Shown here: positions 9,206 through 16,938 of the stretch, one piece after another
How positions within the stretch are numbered: the first letter of the stretch is position 1
How the letters are laid out: each line of letters begins with the position of its first letter
Assembly: GCA_026388345.1 (NCBI GenBank)
Contig: JAPLJY010000042.1
Coordinates: 1-22,109 of the forward strand
Origin: Deltaproteobacteria bacterium
GTDB taxonomy: Bacteria; Desulfobacterota; Syntrophia; Syntrophales; UBA5619
DNA: 22,109 nt
Direction: 5' to 3'
Position numbers and translations under genes: made by a program
Notes under the pieces: model-generated
Seen by the model: only the letters and a program-made list of their open reading frames with translations
Database searches by the model: none
Told to the model about the DNA's origin: nothing

Positions 9206-9733
9206 TCAGGCTGCCGGTTTGACGTTAAACCGGCAGACGCGGTCACCGGAACACCAGCAATCGACCTCTTTTACATCGAATTTCTTTCCGGAAAACGCCA
9301 AAAGCAGGCCGCTGATGAATCCCTCATCATAGGTGCAGATGGTTTCTTCGCAGACCGGCAAACCCGAACAGTCCAGATCTTCCGCCACGGTTAGTGTGAA
9401 TTCCATTTTCGCAAGATCTGCTTTTTCCACCCTCAGGATGCCGATTTTCAAGGCAGCCAGAAGATCCTGCAATTCCTTGACAAAGGCGCCGAAATCGGTC
9501 TTGTGGGTAATCAAGTTCTTGAACAACTCCCGGCCTGCGAGCTCACCCGCCTTGTAATAAATTCGTTCGGCCGTTGCCGCGTCAAACTCCTGAATAATGA
9601 TGTCCCGCAGCGTAAACTGCATGAGGCGATAGACCGCCACATCCATGGTGGAGCCAAGATTGGGGCGGCCCTCCGCAAGATTTCCGATCATGCTCCAGTC
9701 AAATAACGGCGCGTCTCTTTCTTCTTTGAACAT
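9206..9733 (-). CDS. V4R (4-vinyl reductase-like) small-molecule-binding domain protein
   Basis: The 175-residue single-domain cytosolic protein matches the V4R fold used as a ligand sensor in XylR/DmpR-type regulators and in bacteriochlorophyll-related proteins. The C-terminal signature is visible: a cysteine in CTYDEGFISGLL (133), then CWCSGDRVCRF with cysteines at 159, 161 and 167. Further cysteines at 122 and 128 make six in the last third, which would suit a metal site (inference). It has no catalytic or DNA-binding domain, so it should act on a partner. The gene lies between the PocR sensor (29 bases upstream) and the hybrid kinase (11 bases downstream). AAGGAGG is 5 bases from the ATG, a strong translation signal. 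The ligand is unknown; characterised V4R-containing regulators respond to small aromatics. Confidence 0.88.
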   Translation of the reverse strand: MFKEERDAPLFDWSMIGNLAEGRPNLGSTMDVAVYRLMQFTLRDIIIQEFDAATAERIYYKAGELAGRELFKNLITHKTDFGAFVKELQDLLAALKIGILRVEKADLAKMEFTLTVAEDLDCSGLPVCEETICTYDEGFISGLLLAFSGKKFDVKEVDCWCSGDRVCRFNVKPAA

Positions 9734-9762
9734 GGCAACCTCCTTTTTTATGAATGATTCTG

Positions 9763-12699
9763 TTATTCTTCAACGATCTTATACTTCTTCTCCCTGCCCG
9801 TTTGCTCCAGAAGGAGATTAATTTCCTCCTTGAGCTGAATCATCTTTTCCTCGCGGTTGATGGTCAGATGACTGAACCGTTCCAGCTCTTCCATTCGCTC
9901 CTGCAGCACTCTTTCCGCTTGCCTGCGCTCCGTGATGTCCGTCAGCCAACCGAGAATACCCTCCTCGCCCTCGACGGTGATCGGCAGAAACGTAACGAGC
10001 ATATCCCTGACTTGTTTATGACGGTCGTACATTTGAATCTCATGGTCCCTGGCAATTCCGTCGCGTTTCATGCGTTCAACCAGCGCCTCCCGCTCTTCCG
10101 GGTGCACGTAAAGCTGGGGAGAGGCATCGCCCACCTTGGCGCCGAACGTTTCCGTGAAAAGCGGATTGGCAAAATGAATCCTGCCTTTGGTCGAGAAGGC
10201 GATGCTCACAGGCGCCGTTTCGAGGATCTGTCGGCTTCGTTCCTCGCTGGCGCGCAGCTCGTCGGTCCGCTGCTGGACAAGCAGCTCCAGGTTAGCCCTG
10301 TATTGCTCAACCTCTGTCCTGGCCTGGTCGGCGTCCTCAGCCAGACTCATCGCGGCGGAGCGCTCCAGTCTCAACTCCTCGGCCTTCTTTGTGCTTGAAT
10401 TTTCGGCCATTTTCGCTCGGTAGCGCTCCATGGACATGGTTGCCACGGTTTGCGCCATTCCTGCCAGGAATTCCAGGATCGACTCGAGTTTGTTTTCGGC
10501 GACCACCGGAACTTCCCGGATGGCCTCCAGGTATTTTTCTGCATCCAGACCGCACTCTTCGGCCTGGCGCCGGAAGAATTCCACATCCGGGGGGCTGGTG
10601 AAAAACTGGCCCACGAAGGTGTTGGCCATGTGCCTGCCATCGATGACAATGGGTGCTGCCGCGTCCGTGAGGCCGTTCCTGCAGCGGTAAACGGAAAAGG
10701 GTTTGCCTTCATTCATCTGGATGGCGAGCTCGGTATCGCTTTCTATGCAGCGGGCACAGGTTTTTTCATTGACCCGGTGGAAATCGGTACAGGCCCGCTG
10801 CCACCGGGCCGCAGCCAGGACCTCGCCCTTCAGGTCGATAATGGCGGCGGCGATGCCCACCGACTCGCAAAAAGCAACCAGCAGGTGTTGAAACTGATCC
10901 ACGCTGAGCATTTCGAACAGGTTATAGGGTTCCGTTTCTGTTTGTTCCGGCTCCGGCGGTGACAACACGGTCTGGGCCGATGTTTCACCCGGTTCCGCTG
11001 CCAGTGCCTGTTCCCGATAGAGTGGCTTCTCGCCTGCCTTGGCGGCAAGGGCATTCACCTGCCTTTTTAACTCAATGATTTGTTCTTCCCGGCCCAGGAA
11101 TAGGCGGTGGGAGCGCTCGATCTCCAGGATCTTGGCCCCCAGTTCCTGCTGGGCCCGTTCTGCCCGGGCTGCCGCCTCTTCGGCAACCTCCTTTTCCACC
11201 TTCAGGCCTTCGGCTTTTTTGCGCTCGATAATGTCGTGAAATGAAACGACTGTCCCGCCCACCTGGCCGTCTTTCCAGACCGGTGTCGTCGCGTATTCCA
11301 CGGGAACCGCCGTGCCGTCCTTGCGCCAGAGCACCTCGCTGTCCACCATGCGGGCCGTGCCATCCTGGGAAGTCAGGAACATGGAGCACTGCAACCGCGG
11401 GAATTCCGAGCCGTTGGGATAGGCGTAATGAATCAGGTCATGCAGTGATTTGCCGAGCAATTCCTCTTCTGTATAGCCAAGGATGGCGCACCCCGCGGGA
11501 TTGACGAAGATTACCTTCCCTTCCGGATCAATGCCAAAGATCCCCTCGCTCATGGAACCGAGGATCAGTCGGCTCCTCTCTTCGGTTTGCGCCAAAGACG
11601 CCTTGCTTTCCTCAAGCTCGCGACGCTGTTCGATAAGCGCTTCTTTCTGGGACTCCAGTTCGTCCGTTCGGGCCCGCAGTTGCTGCTCCGAATCAACAAG
11701 GGCCGCTGCCTGTGATTGACTCTCCTTGAGCAGCGTCTTCATCCTGAAATTCGACTGTGTGAAGATATAAACCGTTGCCAGAAAACTGAGGGTCAATAAA
11801 AGGGCCAACAGGGTCAAAACAATGCCGACGGACCGGTACATGCTGATCTGTCCTGTCGGCCAGAGAAGGACAACAGAGACGCCTTCGTACGGTGTGGCGT
11901 TCTGTGATGCCAGATACTGCCCCCCCTGAAAAGTCACTTCCGTTTTTTCTTTGAATGGCTTTTGCAGAACGGGTTCGAAGGGTCCCGGACCGTATTGTTT
12001 TGAAAGGATGATTTTCTGCTGCTGCTCGTCGCTCAGCGGCCATAGACTTTTCAGACGCGCCTCCGGCTGCGAAGATATAAAGATGATGCCGCTTTGGTCC
12101 ACCAGGAACCAGCGATACTGGCTAAGCTTTGTTTCGATATCCTCAATTTCCTTTTTGATGGTCACAACCCCGACGATCTGACCTTCCTTGTCCCTGACCG
12201 GGGCGCTGGCGTAAAAGCCGCGCCTCTTCGATACCGTTCCATAAGCGAATAAGTAGCCGATGCCGCCCTTGATCGCCTGCTGGAAGTATGGCCTGAACGT
12301 GTAGTTCTGCCCGACAAAACTGTCCTTTTCGTTCCGGTTGGAGGATGCCAGCGTCAACCCGTTCTGATCGATGAGGTAACAGGCTGCCGCTTCCAAAGAC
12401 TTGTGATAACGATCCAGGATGTTGTTTACCTTTTCCATGTTCTCAGGGGTATTGGCCTGCAACAGGGGAAGGGTCAAGGGGGATCCGGCAACGGCCACGG
12501 CAGCGCTCTCAATGCGCTTTAATTCACTGGTCAGGTTAATGGATATGACCGCATTTGCATTTTCCAGCTCTCTTTCGACGATGCGTGTTGCCATTCCGAC
12601 AAGATAGCCGGTAAAGACCCATCCTGCCGCCGTCACGATGAAGAGCGCGCACAAGACTGAAATCACAAAGCTTTTTTTTGTAAAATGAAATGTCGGCAT
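9763..12699 (-). CDS. Membrane sensor with Cache-like, PAS, PocR and PAS domains, no kinase domain
   Basis: The protein is about 978 residues. Membrane helices at about 11-36 and 290-314 enclose a periplasmic domain of about 250 residues with double-Cache character. The cytosolic part holds a coiled coil (320-370), a PAS domain (370-495), a short helical motif (ERSHRLFLGREEQIIELK, about 528-545), a PocR ligand-binding domain (about 592-758) with cysteines near 637, 648, 651 and 673, a second coiled coil, a second PAS (820-928) and a C-terminal tail MEELERFSHLTINREEK..IQLKEEINLLLEQ. There is no HisKA, HATPase, GGDEF, EAL, HD-GYP or methyl-accepting region, so it must signal through another protein. 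The ATG at 12699 has GAGGT 9 bases upstream; a TTG two codons earlier is the alternative. It shares its tail with the PAS sensor upstream and is followed 29 bases on by the V4R gene. Confidence 0.9.
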   Translation of the reverse strand: MPTFHFTKKSFVISVLCALFIVTAAGWVFTGYLVGMATRIVERELENANAVISINLTSELKRIESAAVAVAGSPLTLPLLQANTPENMEKVNNILDRYHKSLEAAACYLIDQNGLTLASSNRNEKDSFVGQNYTFRPYFQQAIKGGIGYLFAYGTVSKRRGFYASAPVRDKEGQIVGVVTIKKEIEDIETKLSQYRWFLVDQSGIIFISSQPEARLKSLWPLSDEQQQKIILSKQYGPGPFEPVLQKPFKEKTEVTFQGGQYLASQNATPYEGVSVVLLWPTGQISMYRSVGIVLTLLALLLTLSFLATVYIFTQSNFRMKTLLKESQSQAAALVDSEQQLRARTDELESQKEALIEQRRELEESKASLAQTEERSRLILGSMSEGIFGIDPEGKVIFVNPAGCAILGYTEEELLGKSLHDLIHYAYPNGSEFPRLQCSMFLTSQDGTARMVDSEVLWRKDGTAVPVEYATTPVWKDGQVGGTVVSFHDIIERKKAEGLKVEKEVAEEAAARAERAQQELGAKILEIERSHRLFLGREEQIIELKRQVNALAAKAGEKPLYREQALAAEPGETSAQTVLSPPEPEQTETEPYNLFEMLSVDQFQHLLVAFCESVGIAAAIIDLKGEVLAAARWQRACTDFHRVNEKTCARCIESDTELAIQMNEGKPFSVYRCRNGLTDAAAPIVIDGRHMANTFVGQFFTSPPDVEFFRRQAEECGLDAEKYLEAIREVPVVAENKLESILEFLAGMAQTVATMSMERYRAKMAENSSTKKAEELRLERSAAMSLAEDADQARTEVEQYRANLELLVQQRTDELRASEERSRQILETAPVSIAFSTKGRIHFANPLFTETFGAKVGDASPQLYVHPEEREALVERMKRDGIARDHEIQMYDRHKQVRDMLVTFLPITVEGEEGILGWLTDITERRQAERVLQERMEELERFSHLTINREEKMIQLKEEINLLLEQTGREKKYKIVEE

Positions 12700-12708
12700 G
12701 ATCAAAAT

Positions 12709-12729
12709 ACCTCGCTTGTTAATACAAGC
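12709..12729 (-). promoter_or_regulatory. Ribosome binding site and adjoining 16-base palindrome upstream of the PocR sensor
   Basis: GAGGT (12709-12713) precedes the ATG at 12699 by 9 bases. Immediately upstream is GCTTGT-TAAT-ACAAGC (12714-12729 on the plus strand), perfect 6-base arms around a 4-base loop. Its position against the Shine-Dalgarno sequence would suit an operator or an RNA hairpin that limits translation (inference). Confidence 0.45.
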
Positions 12730-12785
12730 CCGTCATTTTTCAAAGAAACATTAAGATTCAGTGCACGCGGATTGTGGCTTTGAAT

Positions 12786-12858
12786 GGCTGAAGGATTGAA
12801 CGAGTGCAAAATATTCAAAAAGTACCATCGGTCAATCCTTTTTGAATATGCTTCAGCC
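12786..12858. repeat. Nested inverted repeats between the two sensor genes
   Basis: An inner perfect pair, ATATTCAAAAAG (12811-12822) and CTTTTTGAATAT (12838-12849), with a 15-base loop lies inside an outer pair, GGCTGAAG (12786-12793) and CTTCAGCC (12851-12858). AAGGATTGA (12791-12799) is also repeated in inverted form at 12831-12840 with one mismatch at its edge, so two alternative folds are possible. No T run follows in the minus-strand direction, so it is not a standard terminator. It occupies the 249-base gap that divides the signalling module in two. Confidence 0.6.
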
Positions 12859-12948
12859 CGCCGTAAAAGACAAGTTTTTTAATGGCCTGCATCCTCCTGT
12901 CTCATCTCTTTGCGTTCTCCAACAGCGAGAAATCTGATGGTTCTGTTT

Positions 12949-14535
12949 CTAAGCAACGATTTTATACTTTTGCTCCTTGCCCGCCTGTTCCAGAAGCAGA
13001 TTGATTTCCTCCTTGAGTTGAATCATCTGCTTCTCGCGGTTGATGGTTAGGCGACTGAACCGCTCGAGTTCTTCCATCCGCTTCTTGAGTTCTCTTTCCG
13101 CCTGTTTGCGTTCGGTGATGTCCTCGAGTGTACAGACGATGCCCTGCGAAATGTCTTGCGCATCCACCGCGCGAACCCGGAAGAGGCACCAGAACAAGCT
13201 TCCGTCCTTGCGGGGTAGCTCTTGTTCACGCTGATGTATAGCCTGATGCTTCAAATCTTCGTAAGTGCTCGCGCCTATGCCTAAATACTCTTCTTCGTTC
13301 TTATACCAGATGCGTGTGGTCTGCCCAACCATTTCGTCCAAAGGTCGGCCGAATAATTCCCCGAGCTTCGCGTTTCCGCGAAGAATGATCCGATCCTTGA
13401 TGAAGGCGATGCCGAGAGTAAGCGATTCGAATATGGCGGCCTGTTCCTGGCCCGCCTGCTTCAGGGCCTCGGCCGCCGCCTTGCGCGAGGTGATGTCTCG
13501 CACCGTACCCACTGCGAACCACTCTTCGTCCAATTGGAAGGGGGACAGGTTGACCTCCACGGGAAAAACCCTGCCAGCATGGTTGATGGCGGTCGTTTCA
13601 ATTGCAGCGCCGAAAAGGACGCCTTGCCCGGTCTCCGCAAATTGCCTCACTCCCTCCTGGGCTTTCTCCCTGGTTTCGGCCGGCACAGCCATTTCGTGGA
13701 AATCCTTGCCCATGGCTTCGGAGGCGGTGTAGCCGAACAGCTTCTCCGCCGCCTGGTTCCAGAAAAATACCTTGCCCTGACCATCGATCATCACCAGGGC
13801 ATCATTGACCGCCTGGCTCATGGCATCGATCTTGTGCATGGTGGATTCAACTTCCTTGGTGCGCTCCAGCACACGCTCTTCCAATACCTCATTTGCAGTT
13901 GAAATTTCCGTCTGTAATCGCACTTGTTCAGCCAGATCAGCCCGGGTTCTGCGCGAAAACATGATGCCTGTCCACAGCAACAGACAGAGTGCGCCGATTC
14001 GGGCGGCGAGCGCCGCCGTTTTTATTCTGTTAAAGCGCTTTTCAATCGCACCGATTTCTCCCAGAACAACCCCCGGGATGGTTTCGCTGTCAATTTCATA
14101 GGTTTTTTTTGCACTTAAATACTCGTCGCCAAAGAGGATGTCCCGCGCCTCTTTCCATTTGTCCGATCTCATCCGTCGGAGGACCATTTCTTCAATGTCG
14201 CGAATTTTTTTCTGGCCCTCACTCAATGCAGAAACTTCCTGGGTCATGCTCTGGTCTTTTGTGAGTTCAATTACCTTCTGTATAGCTGCCTCTACATCCT
14301 GACGAACCGTTTCATACCGGGTTACGCGCAACTCATTATGCTCGACGACGGCAAGCGCGAGCATGCCGGTCAACTCTTGGTCAAGCCGAACCATCCTTTC
14401 CAATGCGGTGCTTATTTGCAGATGCCGGGCATCCATGGCTTCGTTCTGAACATCCAGGTAGTAGCCAACAACAAGGATGATAAACAATATGCCGACCGCC
14501 GAATATAATGCTTTGACGCTATTGAAAAATCGCAT
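12949..14535 (-). CDS. Membrane PAS-PAS sensor, no kinase domain
   Basis: This 528-residue protein has a membrane helix at about 8-28, a helical periplasmic region (30-170) resembling four-helix-bundle sensor domains, a second membrane helix at about 174-193, a coiled coil (200-235), PAS domains at about 237-352 and 362-478, and a C-terminal tail MEELERFSRLTINREKQ..IQLKEEINLLLEQ ending KYKIVA. PAS-associated ends VRDIT and LEDITERK are visible. No transmitter or output domain follows; the reading frame simply stops after the tail. The tail is almost the same as that of the next gene's product. A purine-rich GGGGAGAGGGGG lies 4 bases before the ATG. It is 43 bases downstream of the binding-protein gene, so a link between captured ligand and this sensor is likely (inference). 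Confidence 0.9.
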   Translation of the reverse strand: MRFFNSVKALYSAVGILFIILVVGYYLDVQNEAMDARHLQISTALERMVRLDQELTGMLALAVVEHNELRVTRYETVRQDVEAAIQKVIELTKDQSMTQEVSALSEGQKKIRDIEEMVLRRMRSDKWKEARDILFGDEYLSAKKTYEIDSETIPGVVLGEIGAIEKRFNRIKTAALAARIGALCLLLWTGIMFSRRTRADLAEQVRLQTEISTANEVLEERVLERTKEVESTMHKIDAMSQAVNDALVMIDGQGKVFFWNQAAEKLFGYTASEAMGKDFHEMAVPAETREKAQEGVRQFAETGQGVLFGAAIETTAINHAGRVFPVEVNLSPFQLDEEWFAVGTVRDITSRKAAAEALKQAGQEQAAIFESLTLGIAFIKDRIILRGNAKLGELFGRPLDEMVGQTTRIWYKNEEEYLGIGASTYEDLKHQAIHQREQELPRKDGSLFWCLFRVRAVDAQDISQGIVCTLEDITERKQAERELKKRMEELERFSRLTINREKQMIQLKEEINLLLEQAGKEQKYKIVA

Positions 14536-14578
14536 TTGCCCCCTCTCCCCACTTCTTAAGGATGCAATCTGAAGATCT

Positions 14579-15556
14579 TTACTTGAGGACCTTGTCGGCC
14601 TTCTTCAAAATATCGGGTGGAATGATCACCCCCTGGATCTTTGCCGCACTTTGATTGATGACCAGACTGAACTTCTCCATCGGCCCCCAGGGAATCTCGC
14701 CGGGTTTCAGGCCCTTAAGCGCCAGCACGGCCTTTTTCCCCGCCGCGTAGCCGACCAGGAAATAATCCAACCCGTATGCGGCGATTGCCCCCTTGGGAAC
14801 GCTGTCCACATCACCCGCGAAAAGCGCAATCTTCTTTTCATTGCATACCTTAACAATGGTCCCGAAATCTGAAATCGCCGTATTATCGGATGAGATCACT
14901 ATGGCCTGGACCTTGCCGACCAGGGAGTTAACGGCCCGCGGAACCTCCGAGCGATCGGTAATCGTCACCTCAACCAGCTCCATCCCCAGTTTTTTTACGG
15001 TTTCTCTCATTTCCTTGATATGCACGACAGAGTTTGCCTCTCCGGCATTGTAAATGGTGCCCCATTGTTTTGCTTTGGGGACGAATTTTGCGTACATCTC
15101 CATCTGGCGAAATACCGGCCAGCGATCGCTGACACCGGTCACATTGGTGCCCGATTTCTTTCCGGGAGCGCTGTCCTTCGGGACGATCCCGGCATTGATC
15201 GGATCGGTGATCGATGAAAAGATAACAGGGATATTTCGGGTAATCTTCACCACCGCCTGGGTCGTCGGGGTGGCAATGGCATGAATCAGATCCACCTTCT
15301 CATCAATGAACTTCTGGGCAATGGCGTTGGCTTTGTTCATATCCCCCTGTGCATTTTGACGGTCATAGGTGACATGGACGCCTTCCTTGAAGCCGCTGCT
15401 GCTCAAAGCATTTTCAAACCCCTTCTGGTCTGCATCCAGCGCCTGGTGGGAAACGATCTGGGTAACCCCGATCCGGATCTTTTTCTTGTCTTGAGCAAAC
15501 GCTACAATAGACATGAAAACCATCATAATTGACAACAGCGTACACAACTTTTTCAT
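14579..15556 (-). CDS. ABC transporter substrate-binding protein (ABC_sub_bind / TrpX-like, PF04392)
   Basis: The 325-residue protein is exported: residues 1-21 form a Sec signal peptide (KK, then a hydrophobic core, then AFA before QDKKK). The mature part has the two-lobed periplasmic binding fold typical of ABC_sub_bind: IRIGVTQIVSHQALDADQKG at the start, QNAQGDMNKANAIAQKF, then IPVIFSSITDPI and LDYFLVGYAAGKKA. Some family members bind tryptophan or other aromatic or amino-acid-like compounds; the ligand here is unknown. No permease or ATPase gene is adjacent, which is unusual because the family normally sits with both. The gene lies 26 bases after the porin and 43 bases before a membrane sensor, so it may deliver its ligand to a sensor instead of, or besides, a transporter. 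A purine-rich GGAGAGGAGAG precedes the ATG. Confidence 0.9.
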   Translation of the reverse strand: MKKLCTLLSIMMVFMSIVAFAQDKKKIRIGVTQIVSHQALDADQKGFENALSSSGFKEGVHVTYDRQNAQGDMNKANAIAQKFIDEKVDLIHAIATPTTQAVVKITRNIPVIFSSITDPINAGIVPKDSAPGKKSGTNVTGVSDRWPVFRQMEMYAKFVPKAKQWGTIYNAGEANSVVHIKEMRETVKKLGMELVEVTITDRSEVPRAVNSLVGKVQAIVISSDNTAISDFGTIVKVCNEKKIALFAGDVDSVPKGAIAAYGLDYFLVGYAAGKKAVLALKGLKPGEIPWGPMEKFSLVINQSAAKIQGVIIPPDILKKADKVLK

Positions 15557-15582
15557 GGCTGATCTCTCCTCTCCTTTACAGT

Positions 15583-16938
15583 TCAGAAGAAGTTATACTG
15601 AATCATGGTATTGATGCGATGCTGGGTTCCTTCCTCGTCGGCGAACGTGATGCGCCTGCCCCAGGAGTATTCTATGCCCGCCTCCACGTTTTTCATGACG
15701 CCCCAGAGGAGGTTGACGCTCGCCTGGTCGACCCGCTTGTTGGGCACAAATTCATCCGCTTTCCCTGACCAGAAGCGTCCGTAAGCGTTGGAAATCTCGT
15801 CCGTTCCGAAATAGGTCTGGCTGGCGATGAAATTGGAACGTAAGGCGGAACTCCACGGCAACGTATATCCGATATGCCAGCCCATCGCACGCCAGAGGCG
15901 CAGATCCGTACCGGTGTCGGTCGCGCCCTGCATAACGGAATTGAACATGTAGCGGCCGATCCCGTCCCCTCCCTGGATGCTGGCCACCAGCGTTCCCGCC
16001 CCCAGCCTGCTGCTGCCGCTCAGGGCCAGCGCATAACCGCGTTGGCTGTGATTGTCGTTGTTGTATTCCATCGTCACCGCACGGGCGGAAACATGGGCCT
16101 TTTCACCGTTCAACGTCCAGTTGACCACGAAATCGTGCACCCTGTCGAAATCGATACGACCCGTGTTGGATCTATTTTGATACGGAGGCAAACCGGACAG
16201 GCCTTCCGGATTCTCGATGGAAAACGCCAGCGAGGAGCCGCCCAGCGGCAATGTGTAGCGCAGTTGCGCCTGACGGATCAGCGTCACGTCCCCGGTGGGG
16301 TTGAAATCCACCGTTTCCGGGTACGATCGGAGGTCGATGAAGTTCGACCAGGTCTGCCCCACCAGCAGATTGCCCCATCGGCCGTAGGCATGCCGCAGGC
16401 GGAACTGGGTGCCATTGGAGCCCAATTCACCCATGTAAGCATTGGGCGCATTGAAATCTCCCTCTACTTTGACTTCCAGATCCCCCCACTGGGAAGGCGT
16501 GCTGGTCACGATGCCGAGGCGGCTTGCTCGTGCGGTTGCATAGAGCTGGTTTTTGCGCTGCTGGTTTGCGCTGTTGGTGTCCAACGGCTGGGCGAAGACG
16601 GCGGCGGACCAGTCATTGTTGTTAATATCGTTGCTGCGGCCGGCAAAATCGTAGGTGGCATCAACCCGGACATTGCCGTAAATTTTCAGCGACGTATCCG
16701 TTCCGGGTATCATGATAGAGCCGGGCATCGAGCCGGCCATGACCGGCTTGGCGGGTTCTGCCGCTTCGGCCTTTGCGGGCGGCTTTGTAACCTGCATTTT
16801 TTGCTGGTTTTCCAACTGCTCGATCCGCTTCTGCAACTGGAGAACCGTTGCCTTCAGTTCATCCAGCTCGCTGCCGAATGCCGGCATGCTCATCGTTCCC
16901 GCAATCATCAACGCAAGCACAAATATCCATCGTCGCAT
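15583..16938 (-). CDS. DcaP-like outer-membrane porin
   Basis: This 451-residue protein has a signal peptide (about 1-22, ending PAFGS), then a short coiled coil (ELDELKATVLQLQKRIEQLE, about 24-43), a proline/alanine-rich spacer and a beta-barrel region from about residue 83 (KIYGNVRVDATYDF) to the C-terminal phenylalanine (MIQYNFF), the usual outer-membrane insertion signal. The N-terminal coiled coil before a 16-strand-type barrel is characteristic of DcaP, a trimeric porin that passes dicarboxylates and other negatively charged small molecules. SRLGIVTSTPSQWGDLEVKVEGDF and LRHAYGRWGNLLVGQTWS are typical strand and turn sequences of this group. It is the first gene of the signalling module and has AAGGAGG 4 bases before the ATG. 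Substrate specificity cannot be read from sequence. Confidence 0.88.
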   Translation of the reverse strand: MRRWIFVLALMIAGTMSMPAFGSELDELKATVLQLQKRIEQLENQQKMQVTKPPAKAEAAEPAKPVMAGSMPGSIMIPGTDTSLKIYGNVRVDATYDFAGRSNDINNNDWSAAVFAQPLDTNSANQQRKNQLYATARASRLGIVTSTPSQWGDLEVKVEGDFNAPNAYMGELGSNGTQFRLRHAYGRWGNLLVGQTWSNFIDLRSYPETVDFNPTGDVTLIRQAQLRYTLPLGGSSLAFSIENPEGLSGLPPYQNRSNTGRIDFDRVHDFVVNWTLNGEKAHVSARAVTMEYNNDNHSQRGYALALSGSSRLGAGTLVASIQGGDGIGRYMFNSVMQGATDTGTDLRLWRAMGWHIGYTLPWSSALRSNFIASQTYFGTDEISNAYGRFWSGKADEFVPNKRVDQASVNLLWGVMKNVEAGIEYSWGRRITFADEEGTQHRINTMIQYNFF

